Assembly (NCBI GenBank): GCA_024639085.1
Contig: JAHEJB010000005.1
Location: 1 to 47,002, forward strand
DNA from: Rubricoccaceae bacterium
GTDB taxonomy: Bacteria; Bacteroidota; Rhodothermia; Rhodothermales; Rubricoccaceae
Direction: 5' to 3'
Length of the DNA stretch: 47,002 nt
Shown: one piece after another, positions 18,489 to 27,834 of the stretch
Layout: each line of letters starts with the position of its first letter
Numbering within the stretch: the first letter of the stretch is position 1
Program-made: the position numbers and the translations under genes
Notes under the pieces: model-generated
Seen by the model: only the letters and a program-made list of their open reading frames with translations
Told to the model about the DNA's origin: nothing
Database searches by the model: none

Positions 18489-20026
18489 TCCGTTTCTTTT
18501 TCCTTTCATTGTTTCTCGCTGTTCTCATGAACACCGTGGATGCGCAGGATCGCCCACTCGTCCTCACGTTGGATGAGGCGGTGCAAATCGCTCTGGAGCG
18601 CAACTACGCCATTCGCTCTGCCGAGCTGGACGTTGCAACAGCCGACGCGCAGATTAGCGAAGCGTATGGATCTCTCTTCCCACGCGTGGATCTCACATCA
18701 TCATACACTCGCAACCTGATCAGTCCGAACCCTTTTGCGGGTTCTGATGCAGGAAGCCTCTTTTCAGGCCTGGGTAGTATTGACTGGTTGGCGTTCAACG
18801 AGGATGCCCGAACTGACGAAGACCCAGCCACCGTTCCGATCTCTCTTCAGGAGTTTCGTGATCGCCAACAGGCAGGGCAGGAAGCCGCGGGCGTTGTACT
18901 TGATCCCAACGCCAACCCTTTTGGTGTCCCGAACGTCTTTTCAAATGGTGTCTCACTAACGCAGACTATCTACAGTGGAAGCGCCTTCGCGGCGGTCAAA
19001 GGAGCGCGCGGATTGCGCGAGATCAACGAAGCGGCTCTTGAACAGCAGCATGACGAAGTGATCCACCAGACCCGCCAAGTGTTCTATGGTGCGCTGCTAG
19101 CGCAAGAGCAGGTAGACGTTCTTGAAGCGTCGGTTGCCCGAACCCGGGAAACTGTGAATGAAACCGAGCTTCTCGTTGCGCAAGGAGTCGCCCCAAAACT
19201 GACGCGGTTGCAGTCGGAAGTGCAGTTAGCAAACCAGGAAACGCAGCTAATCCAAGCGCGAACAGCTGCGAGTGGCGCGCGCGACCAGTTGCTGTTCATT
19301 CTCGGCCTTCCTGTAGATCAACCGGTCATGCTGCGTGGCGAGCTTGCGGTGCCAACAAATCAGCCTCAGTTCCGAATCGTCGGCCTACTGGATGCCCTAG
19401 CGATTGCGATAGACGAACGGCCAGATGTTGAGCAAGCCCGACTGGCCATCGCGTTGCAGGAAGTGAACCGTGGAATTACTCGAGCAGCTTACTTCCCCGC
19501 GGTAAGCGCGTTCGCCAACTACGGATTCAACGGCAATGTGCCTTCAAACCGCACGGTACTGACGCAAACAGGCGATTTCGAGTACGAAACAAGTAGTCGC
19601 GGCTTTTTTGATGATTCCTATTGGGATCCATCGCTTGCCGTTGGGGTCCGCTTGAACTGGACCATTTTCGACGGTTTTCAAACCCGGAGACGCGTCCAGC
19701 AGAACACGATTGAAATAGAGCAAGCCGAAATCCAGTACGAACAGGCAAAGGAAGCAGCGAAGCTGGAAGTTGCTCAAACGCTCCGCGAGCTTGATGGCGC
19801 CGAACAACGCGTACAGGCTCAGCAGCAAAACGTTGAAACCGCGAATCTCGCTTACGACTTTGCTTTTGAACGCCTGCGCAATGGTGTGAGCACACAGCTC
19901 GACGTTCGCCAGGCCTCCGACGATTTGGATCAATCTCGCCTGCTTCACCTGCAGGCCATCCACGACTACCTCGTTGCCCGTTCTAACCTTGAGCGCGCAA
20001 CCGGCACCATCTCCGCCGTCAATTGA
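18485..20026 (+). CDS. TolC-family outer-membrane efflux protein
   Basis: This is the outer-membrane channel subunit of a tripartite efflux pump. The 513-aa protein has a signal peptide (hydrophobic residues 2-18, ending near VDAQ). It then has the two tandem TolC repeats: LTLDEAVQIALERNYAIRSAELDV opens the first, and DALAIAIDERPDVEQARLAI opens the second. Long helices such as TRLQSEVQLANQETQLIQAR are typical of the periplasmic alpha-barrel. An insertion rich in D, N and P, around residues 75-145, is somewhat longer than usual in the first repeat. It begins inside the tetR stop (ATGA overlap) and is followed directly by the adaptor gene, so regulator and pump are co-transcribed. Confidence 0.92.
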   Translation: MIRFFFLSLFLAVLMNTVDAQDRPLVLTLDEAVQIALERNYAIRSAELDVATADAQISEAYGSLFPRVDLTSSYTRNLISPNPFAGSDAGSLFSGLGSIDWLAFNEDARTDEDPATVPISLQEFRDRQQAGQEAAGVVLDPNANPFGVPNVFSNGVSLTQTIYSGSAFAAVKGARGLREINEAALEQQHDEVIHQTRQVFYGALLAQEQVDVLEASVARTRETVNETELLVAQGVAPKLTRLQSEVQLANQETQLIQARTAASGARDQLLFILGLPVDQPVMLRGELAVPTNQPQFRIVGLLDALAIAIDERPDVEQARLAIALQEVNRGITRAAYFPAVSAFANYGFNGNVPSNRTVLTQTGDFEYETSSRGFFDDSYWDPSLAVGVRLNWTIFDGFQTRRRVQQNTIEIEQAEIQYEQAKEAAKLEVAQTLRELDGAEQRVQAQQQNVETANLAYDFAFERLRNGVSTQLDVRQASDDLDQSRLLHLQAIHDYLVARSNLERATGTISAVN

Positions 20027-20061
20027 TTTCACCCTCTCCTCCGCTCATACCACAGAGTTCC

Positions 20062-21297
20062 ATGAGCCTCCGAATTACAGTTCTCCTTCTTTTTGTCGGC
20101 CTTGCGTTCACGCTCGCAGCGTGCGGAAGTGGCACTGAAGAATCCGCCGAAAACGATGCCGCAGCTGGAGCCCTTGGCGTCCCGGTTGACGTGCTCATCG
20201 CGGAACCCGCGCTATTCGAAGACATCATCGAGCTTACAGGCTCTGTTGATGCTCCTGACGATGCCACGGTAGGTGCCGAAGCCTCTGGAACTATCACCTA
20301 TCTGGCGCCACTTGGTGCCTACGTAGGTGCAGGCGGAACCATTGCCCAGGTGAACCCCTCCATGGCTCAGGCGGCCGTATCGTCCGCTCGCGCCGGCGTG
20401 ACGCAGGCACAGGCAGGCGTTCGTGCAGCGCAGGCACAGAAACAGGCGGCACAGGCTCAGTTAGAGCTAGCTGAAGACCAGCACCGCCGCCAAGAGCCAC
20501 TCTTCCGTGATTCCATTCTGTCGGCCTTGGAGTTCCGCAGCGTGCAAACCCAGTTGGCTGCAGCCACGGCTCAGGTTGCCCAGGCTGACGCCTCCATCGC
20601 TCAGGCGCAGGGTGCAGTTCGACAAGCCCAGGCTGGACTCCAGCAGGCTCAAACTTCCTACGCCAATACGCGCGTTTCAACTCCCTTCGGTGGCACGGTT
20701 GAGGCCCACCTCGTTGATCGAGGTGAAACCGTTGGGCCCGGAACGCCCGTTGCCCGCGTTGTTTCTGGCGGCGGCTATCGCGTTACCGCTGGCGTTCCGG
20801 AACGATATGCCACAGATATTGAGAATGGGACGCCGGTTCGGATTCAAACGAGCGCTGGCGGAGGCGAACCTCTTGGCGGCCGCGTTGTTTTTTCAGGCCG
20901 GGCTGTGGATCCCGCAAGTCGCACGTTCCCAGTCGAAATAGCTCTTTCTGATCCAGACAGCCGTCTTCGACCTGAAATGGTCGTACGCCTTTCAATCTCG
21001 CGTGATGTGCTACAAGATGTGGTTGCGCTTCCTTTAAACGCCATTCTTCGAGACGAACGCGGCACAAGTGTTTTCGTGGTGACGCAAGCAGACGAAGGGA
21101 TGATCGCGGAGCGCCGCCCGGTTGAACTTGGCCCATCGGCCAACGGACGAACCGTTATCTCCTCCGGACTTGAAGCTGGAGACACCGTGATTGTATCTGG
21201 GCAAAATGGGCTGGATGAGGGCGCACTTGTTCGGATCTCCCAAAGCCGCGGAAGCGACGAAGTAGCCTTCAACGGCGAGGCCTCCTCGGGCGAATAA
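20062..21297 (+). CDS. RND efflux periplasmic adaptor, lipoprotein
   Basis: This is a membrane-fusion protein that joins the RND pump to the TolC channel. From the ATG at 20062 the 411-aa protein has a lipoprotein signal with lipobox LAAC (Cys21). A TTG start at 20023 is open but would place extra residues before the signal, so it is not used. A lipoyl-like half domain (SGTITYLAPLGAYVGAGG) is followed by an Ala/Gln-rich helical hairpin (about residues 105-205). The second lipoyl half (TPFGGTVEAHLVDRGETVGPG), a beta-barrel domain and a membrane-proximal domain come next. The order and length match HlyD/AcrA-type adaptors. It lies between tolC and the RND gene, with 51 nt before the latter. Confidence 0.92.
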   Translation: MSLRITVLLLFVGLAFTLAACGSGTEESAENDAAAGALGVPVDVLIAEPALFEDIIELTGSVDAPDDATVGAEASGTITYLAPLGAYVGAGGTIAQVNPSMAQAAVSSARAGVTQAQAGVRAAQAQKQAAQAQLELAEDQHRRQEPLFRDSILSALEFRSVQTQLAAATAQVAQADASIAQAQGAVRQAQAGLQQAQTSYANTRVSTPFGGTVEAHLVDRGETVGPGTPVARVVSGGGYRVTAGVPERYATDIENGTPVRIQTSAGGGEPLGGRVVFSGRAVDPASRTFPVEIALSDPDSRLRPEMVVRLSISRDVLQDVVALPLNAILRDERGTSVFVVTQADEGMIAERRPVELGPSANGRTVISSGLEAGDTVIVSGQNGLDEGALVRISQSRGSDEVAFNGEASSGE

Positions 21298-21348
21298 CGC
21301 TTCTACGTAACGACTTGCGATGATTACTACGACACCCGCAATAGAACT

Positions 21349-24300
21349 ATGAGAATTACAAACCTTGCCATCAAGAATCGGACTGCCATCCTAGTCCTGA
21401 CGGCAGTGCTGGTCGTTGGCGGGCTGCTGTCGTACATCTCCATTCCAAAAGAATCGTCGCCTCAGATTGAGTTCGCGATGATTGTCGTTACGACGATCTA
21501 CCCTGGAGCTAGCCCGAACGACATCGAGTCGATCATCACGCAGAAGATCGAGAGTGAAGTTGCGGTAATCACAGGCATCGACAACATCCGCTCTACATCG
21601 ACAGAAGGCGTTTCTTCTGTAATTATCGAGTTCACGCCGGACAAGGACGTATCGGAGGCTGCGACGGAGGTTCGTGAAAAGGTTGATCTCGCCAAGCCAG
21701 AATTCCCAATCGACGTTGAGGACCCAATTATCTCGCAGATCGACTTTTCGGAATTCCCGATTATGTCGGTCAATCTGCTTTCTTCCGGGAGTCTCGCTCA
21801 TTTACGCGATGTTGCCGAGGATCTCCAGGATATTCTCGACAATGTAAATGGAGTCACTGATGTGGACCTCATTGGAGGCCTTGAGCGGGAGGTTCAGGTC
21901 AACATAGATATTGCTCGGCTGCAAGGATATGGCCTCGCAATTGGTGACGTAGTAGAAACGGTTCAGAGAGAAAACGCCAACATTCCAGGTGGTTCCATTG
22001 ACATTGGACCAGAGAATTACCTCGTTCGCATTGACGGCGAGTTCAACGACCCTTCGGAAATTGAGAACCTCGTCATTACGGCCCCAAACGGGCTTTCTGT
22101 TTACGTCCGAGACGTTGCTGAGGTCACCTTTGGCTTCAAAGATCGAGCGAGCTATGCGCGCCTGGAACTCCGCCAGACGGAACCCGAACCGGGTACGTTT
22201 GAACGCGTCGAGAACTCCGAAAACCTTCAAGTCATCCGCCTCGATGTCAAGAAGCGCGTCGGCGAGAACATCATCGAGACCGTGGCTCTCGTCAATGAGG
22301 AACTGGCCAGGTTCTCCTTCCCTGCTGGCACCACCTACACGATTACAGGGGACCAGAGTGAGCAGGTCGTCACCCTGATCGCCGACCTGGAGAACAACAT
22401 CATTGCGGGCATCATTTTCGTGATCATGGTGCTGCTGTTCTTCCTGGGTGTTCGCAATGCGACGCTCGTAGGCATCGCCATCCCACTATCGATGTTTCTC
22501 AGCTTTATTGTCTTCTCCGTCATGGGGCAGACGCTGAACTTCATCATTCTGTTCAGCCTCATCATTGCGCTGGGCATGCTGGTGGACAACGCGGTGGTGA
22601 TCGTCGAGAATATCTATCGCTTCCGCGAGGAAGGCTACAGCAGATGGGAAGCAGCGAAGGGCGCTGTTGAAGAAGTAGGCATGGCTGTGGCTGCCAGTAC
22701 AGCCACTACGGTCGCTGCCTTTGCACCGATGATGTTCTGGCCGGGGATAATCGGCAAGTTCATGAGCTACATGCCGCTAACGCTTATCGTGACGCTCTCA
22801 TCGTCGCTTTTCGTTGCGCTAGTTATTAATCCCGTCATCACGGGCTACCTGGTTCGGCTCGATTCTGAGAAGACTGACAAGAATCGGAGTGCCCGCACGA
22901 AGAAGATCAGCATCGCCGCGATGGTCTTCCTGGCCATGGTTATCGGCATCGCTAACTGGAAAACGCTTGTTTTCCTGATTATCGCCGTCCCCGCCCTCAT
23001 CCTGCTTTACAGGTATGTTCTCGGGCCAGCCAACAAGCGATTCGCCGCAGAAACCGTCCCCAAGATGACGGCGAAGTACCGCAGTTTTCTCCACTGGATG
23101 CTTGAGCGCGACTATGATGTTTCGCGGCCTATCCTCAGAAATACGTTCGCACTCGGCTCGTTCACGCTCGGTTTTCTTTTGCTTGTCAGTGGAGGCGCCT
23201 TGGGAGGCCTTGTTGGAATGGGCGCGGCAGCGCTTCTTCTTGTACCCGGCGGAGTACTCCTACTCGTCGGCATCCTGGGCATCATTGGGCATACCCTCGA
23301 ATCGGCGTTTCTAGGGCGAAGTGTCACAGTGAAAGCCGGGCTCATTTTTGGAGGATTTATTCTCGGACTGCTGGGGTTACTAACCCTTGGAGGGAAGGAG
23401 ATTGAGTTGCCGGAGGTAATCGCCATGCTAGCGTTTGCGGGCGTAATAATTCTGGCAGGATTCCTCGGCAAGCTGTTCGCGAGAGATCGTACCTACATCT
23501 TCCTGACTGACAACCGCGCACGCCTGCTTACCGGCACACTGGGTGCCTTGTTTGGCATTTTCATGCTTTTCGCTGTAGCACCCACAGGTGTCGAATTCTT
23601 CCCAACAACCGACCCTAATCTGGTTCAGATCACTGCAGAAGCCCCACTCGGTACGAATATCGAGGAGTCGAACAGAACCGCGACCGGCCTCTATGAACGC
23701 GTCACAACCATGCTGGCGAACGACGAAGCCGCCAATGCAAACACAAAAGACTTGCAAACTGGAGTCGGCGTAGGTGGAGACATCATGTTTGGAGGCGGGT
23801 CGGCGAGTCCAGAGCGCAGTGTAGTTACGCTCAACATGGTGGATTACGCCGCGCGGGCAGAACCTTCCAGTGAGACCATGCGCAAGATTCGCGCGGAGAT
23901 TCAAGGGATACCGGGTGTAGACATTCAGGTCATCCAAGATCAAAATGGGCCTCCTACCGGCGCTCCGGTCAACATTGAAATCTCAGGAGAGGATTTCGAT
24001 CAGATCGTGGAGATTTCGGGGCAGTTAAAATCAAGGCTCGAGGAAGCAGCCGATAGCGGCGCCATCCCAGGCCTCGTAGACATCCGCGATAACCTGAACT
24101 CAGGTCGTCCAGAATTTCAGGTAATGATTGATCGTGATCGAGCGGGCCAGTTCGGGCTATCCACTCAGCAGATTGCATCTACCGTACGAAGCGCGGTAAA
24201 CGGTATTGAAGCCAGTACGTGGCGTGATGGGAAAGACGAGTACGACATCACTGTGCGCCTCGAAGAGGCCGATCGCGCCAACCTGGAGGCCCTTCAGAGC

Positions 24301-25242
24301 CTGAACATCCTTAACGAGGGCGTTCAGATCCCGCTCGTTTCGGTGGCGCACGTTGAAATTGGCAGCGGCCTTGGCTCAGTAACTCGACTGGATCAGGAAC
24401 GAGTCGTAACTGTTCAGGGAGATGTGGCACCCGGCGTCAATGCGGCGGCAACACTTCAGCTTGCACAGGCCTATCTCGCCGATTACGTCGAATCTGTTCC
24501 GGCGGGCTATAACATCTCATACACCGGTGAGAGTGAGGACCAGGCCGAAAGCTTTGGCTTCCTTTTCACTGCACTCCTGATTGGCGTGACGCTCATCTCG
24601 ATGATCCTGATCGCGCAGTTCAACTCGGTCAAGAACCCGTTCATCATCATGGTGGCCGTCGGATTGAGTCTGATTGGCGTCATGCTGGGCTTGATTCTCA
24701 CGCGAACGCCCTTTGGGTTGATGACCTTTATCGGATTGATCTCGCTCGCGGGCATTGTTGTGAACAACGCCATTGTGTTGGTGGACTACATCGAGCAACT
24801 CCGTGCTCGCGGGGAAGACAAACAGGAAGCCATTCTGGATGGTGGCGCGACTCGTCTACGTCCCGTGCTCCTAACCGCACTCACGACCGTTATCGGGTTG
24901 ATTCCCCTCACCTTCGGCATCAATATCGATTTCGTTGGAATGATCACCAACCTCGATCCGAATTTCCAGTTCGGATCAGAGAACACGCAGTTCTGGGGCC
25001 CGATGGGAACGGCTATTATCTCTGGTCTTACGTTTGCGACGTTCCTCACCCTAGTCATTGTGCCGGTCATGTATTCCGCGTTCGACTCGCTGGCCAACCG
25101 ACTTTCAATGCTGCGAGGAGGTCTACCCGACGGTCAGGAAGATCCCCTTGTTAAATCCGGCAAACTGGTACAGGCGACAGTTCCTGTTGACGCATCGGGA
25201 AATGGTGCGAATATGGAGACTATCAGATCAGGAGACTCGTAA
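21349..25242 (+). CDS. RND (HAE-type) efflux pump with large membrane insertion
   Basis: This is the inner-membrane proton-driven pump of the tripartite system. The 1297 aa compare with about 1040 in AcrB. The N-terminal helix and porter domain (YPGASPNDIESIITQKIE) are normal. TM4 carries D413-N414 in LVDNAVVIVEN, where AcrB has Asp-Asp. The second half has FIGLISLAGIVVNNAIVLVDY, with N1139 at the AcrB Lys940 position, and retains the RLRPVLLT arginine. Between TM6 and the TM7 equivalent (about residues 500-740) the linker is roughly 190 residues longer than in AcrB. It holds about six extra hydrophobic segments (near VFLAMVIGIANWK and GGLVGMGAAALLLVPGGVLL). The changed relay residues suggest a different coupling network or an alternative RND subgroup. 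Substrate is unknown. Confidence 0.93.
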   Translation: MRITNLAIKNRTAILVLTAVLVVGGLLSYISIPKESSPQIEFAMIVVTTIYPGASPNDIESIITQKIESEVAVITGIDNIRSTSTEGVSSVIIEFTPDKDVSEAATEVREKVDLAKPEFPIDVEDPIISQIDFSEFPIMSVNLLSSGSLAHLRDVAEDLQDILDNVNGVTDVDLIGGLEREVQVNIDIARLQGYGLAIGDVVETVQRENANIPGGSIDIGPENYLVRIDGEFNDPSEIENLVITAPNGLSVYVRDVAEVTFGFKDRASYARLELRQTEPEPGTFERVENSENLQVIRLDVKKRVGENIIETVALVNEELARFSFPAGTTYTITGDQSEQVVTLIADLENNIIAGIIFVIMVLLFFLGVRNATLVGIAIPLSMFLSFIVFSVMGQTLNFIILFSLIIALGMLVDNAVVIVENIYRFREEGYSRWEAAKGAVEEVGMAVAASTATTVAAFAPMMFWPGIIGKFMSYMPLTLIVTLSSSLFVALVINPVITGYLVRLDSEKTDKNRSARTKKISIAAMVFLAMVIGIANWKTLVFLIIAVPALILLYRYVLGPANKRFAAETVPKMTAKYRSFLHWMLERDYDVSRPILRNTFALGSFTLGFLLLVSGGALGGLVGMGAAALLLVPGGVLLLVGILGIIGHTLESAFLGRSVTVKAGLIFGGFILGLLGLLTLGGKEIELPEVIAMLAFAGVIILAGFLGKLFARDRTYIFLTDNRARLLTGTLGALFGIFMLFAVAPTGVEFFPTTDPNLVQITAEAPLGTNIEESNRTATGLYERVTTMLANDEAANANTKDLQTGVGVGGDIMFGGGSASPERSVVTLNMVDYAARAEPSSETMRKIRAEIQGIPGVDIQVIQDQNGPPTGAPVNIEISGEDFDQIVEISGQLKSRLEEAADSGAIPGLVDIRDNLNSGRPEFQVMIDRDRAGQFGLSTQQIASTVRSAVNGIEASTWRDGKDEYDITVRLEEADRANLEALQSLNILNEGVQIPLVSVAHVEIGSGLGSVTRLDQERVVTVQGDVAPGVNAAATLQLAQAYLADYVESVPAGYNISYTGESEDQAESFGFLFTALLIGVTLISMILIAQFNSVKNPFIIMVAVGLSLIGVMLGLILTRTPFGLMTFIGLISLAGIVVNNAIVLVDYIEQLRARGEDKQEAILDGGATRLRPVLLTALTTVIGLIPLTFGINIDFVGMITNLDPNFQFGSENTQFWGPMGTAIISGLTFATFLTLVIVPVMYSAFDSLANRLSMLRGGLPDGQEDPLVKSGKLVQATVPVDASGNGANMETIRSGDS

Positions 25243-25334
25243 TCGGGAGTTTCCGAGGTATCTGCTACGATCGATAAGACGGACGTCAGGGAGCGACTTC
25301 ATGTAGCTTCCGAGGCCTCTATTCACGTTCATCA

Positions 25335-26816
25335 ATGCGCCGCTTAGAAGACTTCCCCGATGTAGCTCTGAGGATCTTTGAGCGTCCGCGTCTCCCTGGA
25401 CCCGCTGATGTAGGAAACGTCTATTTGATCGGCATTTGCGGGAAGGGAATGGGTGCGCTGGCAGAGCTATTCGCCCAGGCCAAATACAAGGTCCGTGGCT
25501 CAGATGCCGCCGCCTACCCGCCGATGAGCACACGGCTAGAGAGCCTCGGCATTCCCGTCGACGAAGGCTATGACGCAGCCCACTTGGAGCCCACACCCGA
25601 CCTCGTAATCGTCGGTAACGCTTGTACGCCAACCCATGTCGAGGCTGCGTACGCGCGTGAGGACCGGCTTGCTCAGGCTTCCTTCCCAGAGGCGCTTGCC
25701 CATTACTTTCTGAATGATCGAAGACCTGTCGTTGTCGCCGGAACGCACGGAAAAACCACGACGACCGGCCTTGCTGTCCATGTCTTCAAACAGGCAGGGC
25801 TAGATCCCGGCTTTCTCGTGGGTGGCGTGATTGTTGGAGAGGAAGCTACTAGCGCCGTGGGCAGCGGCTCACATTTCATTATTGAGGGTGACGAATACGA
25901 TTCTGCCTATTTTGACAAGCGGCCAAAGATGTGGCTTTATCGACCTCAGGTTGCCATCGTCACGTCGATGGAGTTCGACCATGCTGATATTTACGACGAC
26001 TGGGATGACTACCGACAGGCCTTCCAAACCTTCGTCCGGTTGATTCCACAGGACGGCCTTCTTGTTCTGAACGGTGATGACCCGGTCGTCCGCTCGCTCG
26101 CAAACGAAACCAGGGCTGATACTCTGTTTGTTGGCCACGACGCAAACAACGATGTTACCGCGCAGCACGTTCGTGTCGAGGAGGGGGGCCAAGGGTTTGA
26201 GATTGTCGCCGACGGTTTTGAGCCGTTTGAGGTGTTCTTTCCCATGGGTGGAGATCACAATCGGTTCAACGCGCTTGCAGTGGCAGCCGTGGCGCTTCGG
26301 GAAGGCATCTCCCCCGCGCAATTATCGGCCGGTCTGGCATCGTTCCAAGGAATAAAACGACGTCAGGAAGTTCGCGGTGAAGTCAATGGCGTACTTGTAG
26401 TTGATGACTTCGCACATCATCCGACCGCCGTAAAAGGCACGATTCAGGCCGTGCGTGAACGCTGGCCAGGGCGACGCTTAGTCGCCGTGTTCGAACCACG
26501 CTCCAATTCCAGCCGCCGGAAGCTCTTCGAACTGCAGTATGGCAAAGCCTTTGACAACGCGGATCAGGTTTTTATTTCCTCCCCACCCTTACGCCACAAC
26601 GACGATCCGGCTGATTTTCTCGACCCACATGACGTCGCAGAGATCGTTCTCAAACGTGGAACAATAGCCGAGACTTACGAGGGAGCAGACTCGCTACTTC
26701 CCCACCTAATCAATGCCGTCCAGGCTGGTGATCTGCTGCTCGTTATGAGCAATGGTTCATTCGACGGCTTGGTGGACAAACTGATGGCTCGCCTCCCAAC
26801 AATCGAGAACCTTTGA
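25335..26816 (+). CDS. mpl: UDP-N-acetylmuramate:L-Ala-gamma-D-Glu-meso-DAP ligase
   Basis: The ligase attaches the recycled tripeptide L-Ala-gamma-D-Glu-meso-DAP to UDP-MurNAc, returning murein fragments to peptidoglycan synthesis in the cytoplasm. The 493-aa protein has the Mur-ligase layout. The N-terminal domain has VYLIGICGKGMGALAELF, which is the Mpl form of this motif, unlike MurC. The ATP site is GTHGKTTTT (136-144). The central domain has GDEYDSAYFDKRPK, and the C-terminal domain has DDFAHHPTAVKGTIQA. The GICGKGM segment and the FDKRPK stretch distinguish Mpl from MurC. It starts 92 nt after the RND gene, in a gap with no visible promoter, and ends just before a strong hairpin. Confidence 0.93.
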   Translation: MRRLEDFPDVALRIFERPRLPGPADVGNVYLIGICGKGMGALAELFAQAKYKVRGSDAAAYPPMSTRLESLGIPVDEGYDAAHLEPTPDLVIVGNACTPTHVEAAYAREDRLAQASFPEALAHYFLNDRRPVVVAGTHGKTTTTGLAVHVFKQAGLDPGFLVGGVIVGEEATSAVGSGSHFIIEGDEYDSAYFDKRPKMWLYRPQVAIVTSMEFDHADIYDDWDDYRQAFQTFVRLIPQDGLLVLNGDDPVVRSLANETRADTLFVGHDANNDVTAQHVRVEEGGQGFEIVADGFEPFEVFFPMGGDHNRFNALAVAAVALREGISPAQLSAGLASFQGIKRRQEVRGEVNGVLVVDDFAHHPTAVKGTIQAVRERWPGRRLVAVFEPRSNSSRRKLFELQYGKAFDNADQVFISSPPLRHNDDPADFLDPHDVAEIVLKRGTIAETYEGADSLLPHLINAVQAGDLLLVMSNGSFDGLVDKLMARLPTIENL

Positions 26817-26833
26817 CGGGTCACGACAACAAG

Positions 26834-26865
26834 AAGCCCCGCACGGATGCATCCGTTCGGGGCTT
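26834..26865. terminator. Convergent hairpin between mpl and the lipoprotein gene
   Basis: AAGCCCCG and CGGGGCTT form an 8-bp outer stem, and ACGGAT pairs with ATCCGT inside it, with one C-T mismatch between. The symmetrical stem lies between two converging genes (ends 26816 and 26888), so it can terminate both, though there is no long T run on either side. Confidence 0.7.
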
Positions 26866-26887
26866 AAAGAACTAGATGACGTGGGGT

Positions 26888-27709
26888 TTAGAGAGTCGGG
26901 ACGCAAGAGACATCATTCAGGCTGCTATCCCAACAAGCGCGATCGCCATTGTTGTAATTCCACGCCGTTATTGAGCCGACAAAGGTGGCTGCATTCCACT
27001 CAATGAAGTGGTTCTGGCCAAGAGTAGGCTCCTGATAGTCGAACTCACGAGTATTACCCTCGGCCATGTAATACACGGACGCACCATGAGCGTCCTCGTT
27101 CGGATTCGTATCAGGAATGCTAAACGTCAACTCGTGCTGAGCACCTGTCCGATCATAGTCTGCATCCAGAACCCGCGTACGACCCTGCCCTTCAATATTA
27201 TAGTAAAGGCTCCACGTGCTGGACGTACCATCCAATGCGGAGGTCGCTGTGTACAGCACGAAGTTCTCATGCAACTGGCCGCCGATGTTGGCAGATGAGA
27301 GGATCATCTGCCAGTCGACTTCAGATCCTTGAGGGGTACCCTCCAAGCGGAAAGTCACATTCTGCAGGTTTACAGGAACCGTGTTCTCCCAGATCCATGT
27401 GCCGTTTTCAACGGTTGGAGTCGCTTGTGTAGCAGCATTCGTTGCGGCAGCTGGAATCACCAAGTGAATGCCAACTGCGAGGTTGACGAGTCCGACCGTG
27501 AGGGCAGCGCGATTGTGATTATCGCCCTGGACGGATGGCCCAGACCCATTTGGGAAGGACTCTACGTCCATTCCAAATGCAGCAGCAGGCAACAGAGTTG
27601 GTGACGTGTCTGTAACCGAGCCAGTCGTGGAAGAATCGCAAGCTGAGAGCGTCAGCGCGAAAGCACAGGCTCCGACCAGGCTAAGTTTCGAAAATCTTGA
27701 GGCAAACAT
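26888..27709 (-). CDS. Lipoprotein of unknown function
   Basis: The 273-aa protein starts with a lipoprotein signal: MFASRFSKLSLVGACAFALT followed by LSAC, with Cys24 as the acylation site. The mature part opens with DSSTTGSVTD, a Ser/Thr-rich tether. The rest has many Asn, Thr and aromatic residues arranged like beta strands (WSLYYNIEGQGRTRVLDADY), which suggests a beta-sandwich or lipocalin-like fold. I recognise no domain. The frame is open to 27775, but the added residues would hide the signal peptide, so the ATG at 27709 is chosen. It is transcribed convergently with mpl behind the shared hairpin. The last residues (WDSSLNDVSCVPTL) contain one of two cysteines that might form a disulfide. 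Confidence 0.8.
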   Translation of the reverse strand: MFASRFSKLSLVGACAFALTLSACDSSTTGSVTDTSPTLLPAAAFGMDVESFPNGSGPSVQGDNHNRAALTVGLVNLAVGIHLVIPAAATNAATQATPTVENGTWIWENTVPVNLQNVTFRLEGTPQGSEVDWQMILSSANIGGQLHENFVLYTATSALDGTSSTWSLYYNIEGQGRTRVLDADYDRTGAQHELTFSIPDTNPNEDAHGASVYYMAEGNTREFDYQEPTLGQNHFIEWNAATFVGSITAWNYNNGDRACWDSSLNDVSCVPTL

Positions 27710-27834
27710 GATCGTGGGGGGGAGTGATTTGAGGAGTTGGAATGTGGGCGAAAGAACAATAGCTATGCCGTACACTGTTAAGCGTGGCGGAAGCCTTTGA
27801 AACGGCTACTTGAGCCTCTTAAATCGCCTTTCCG

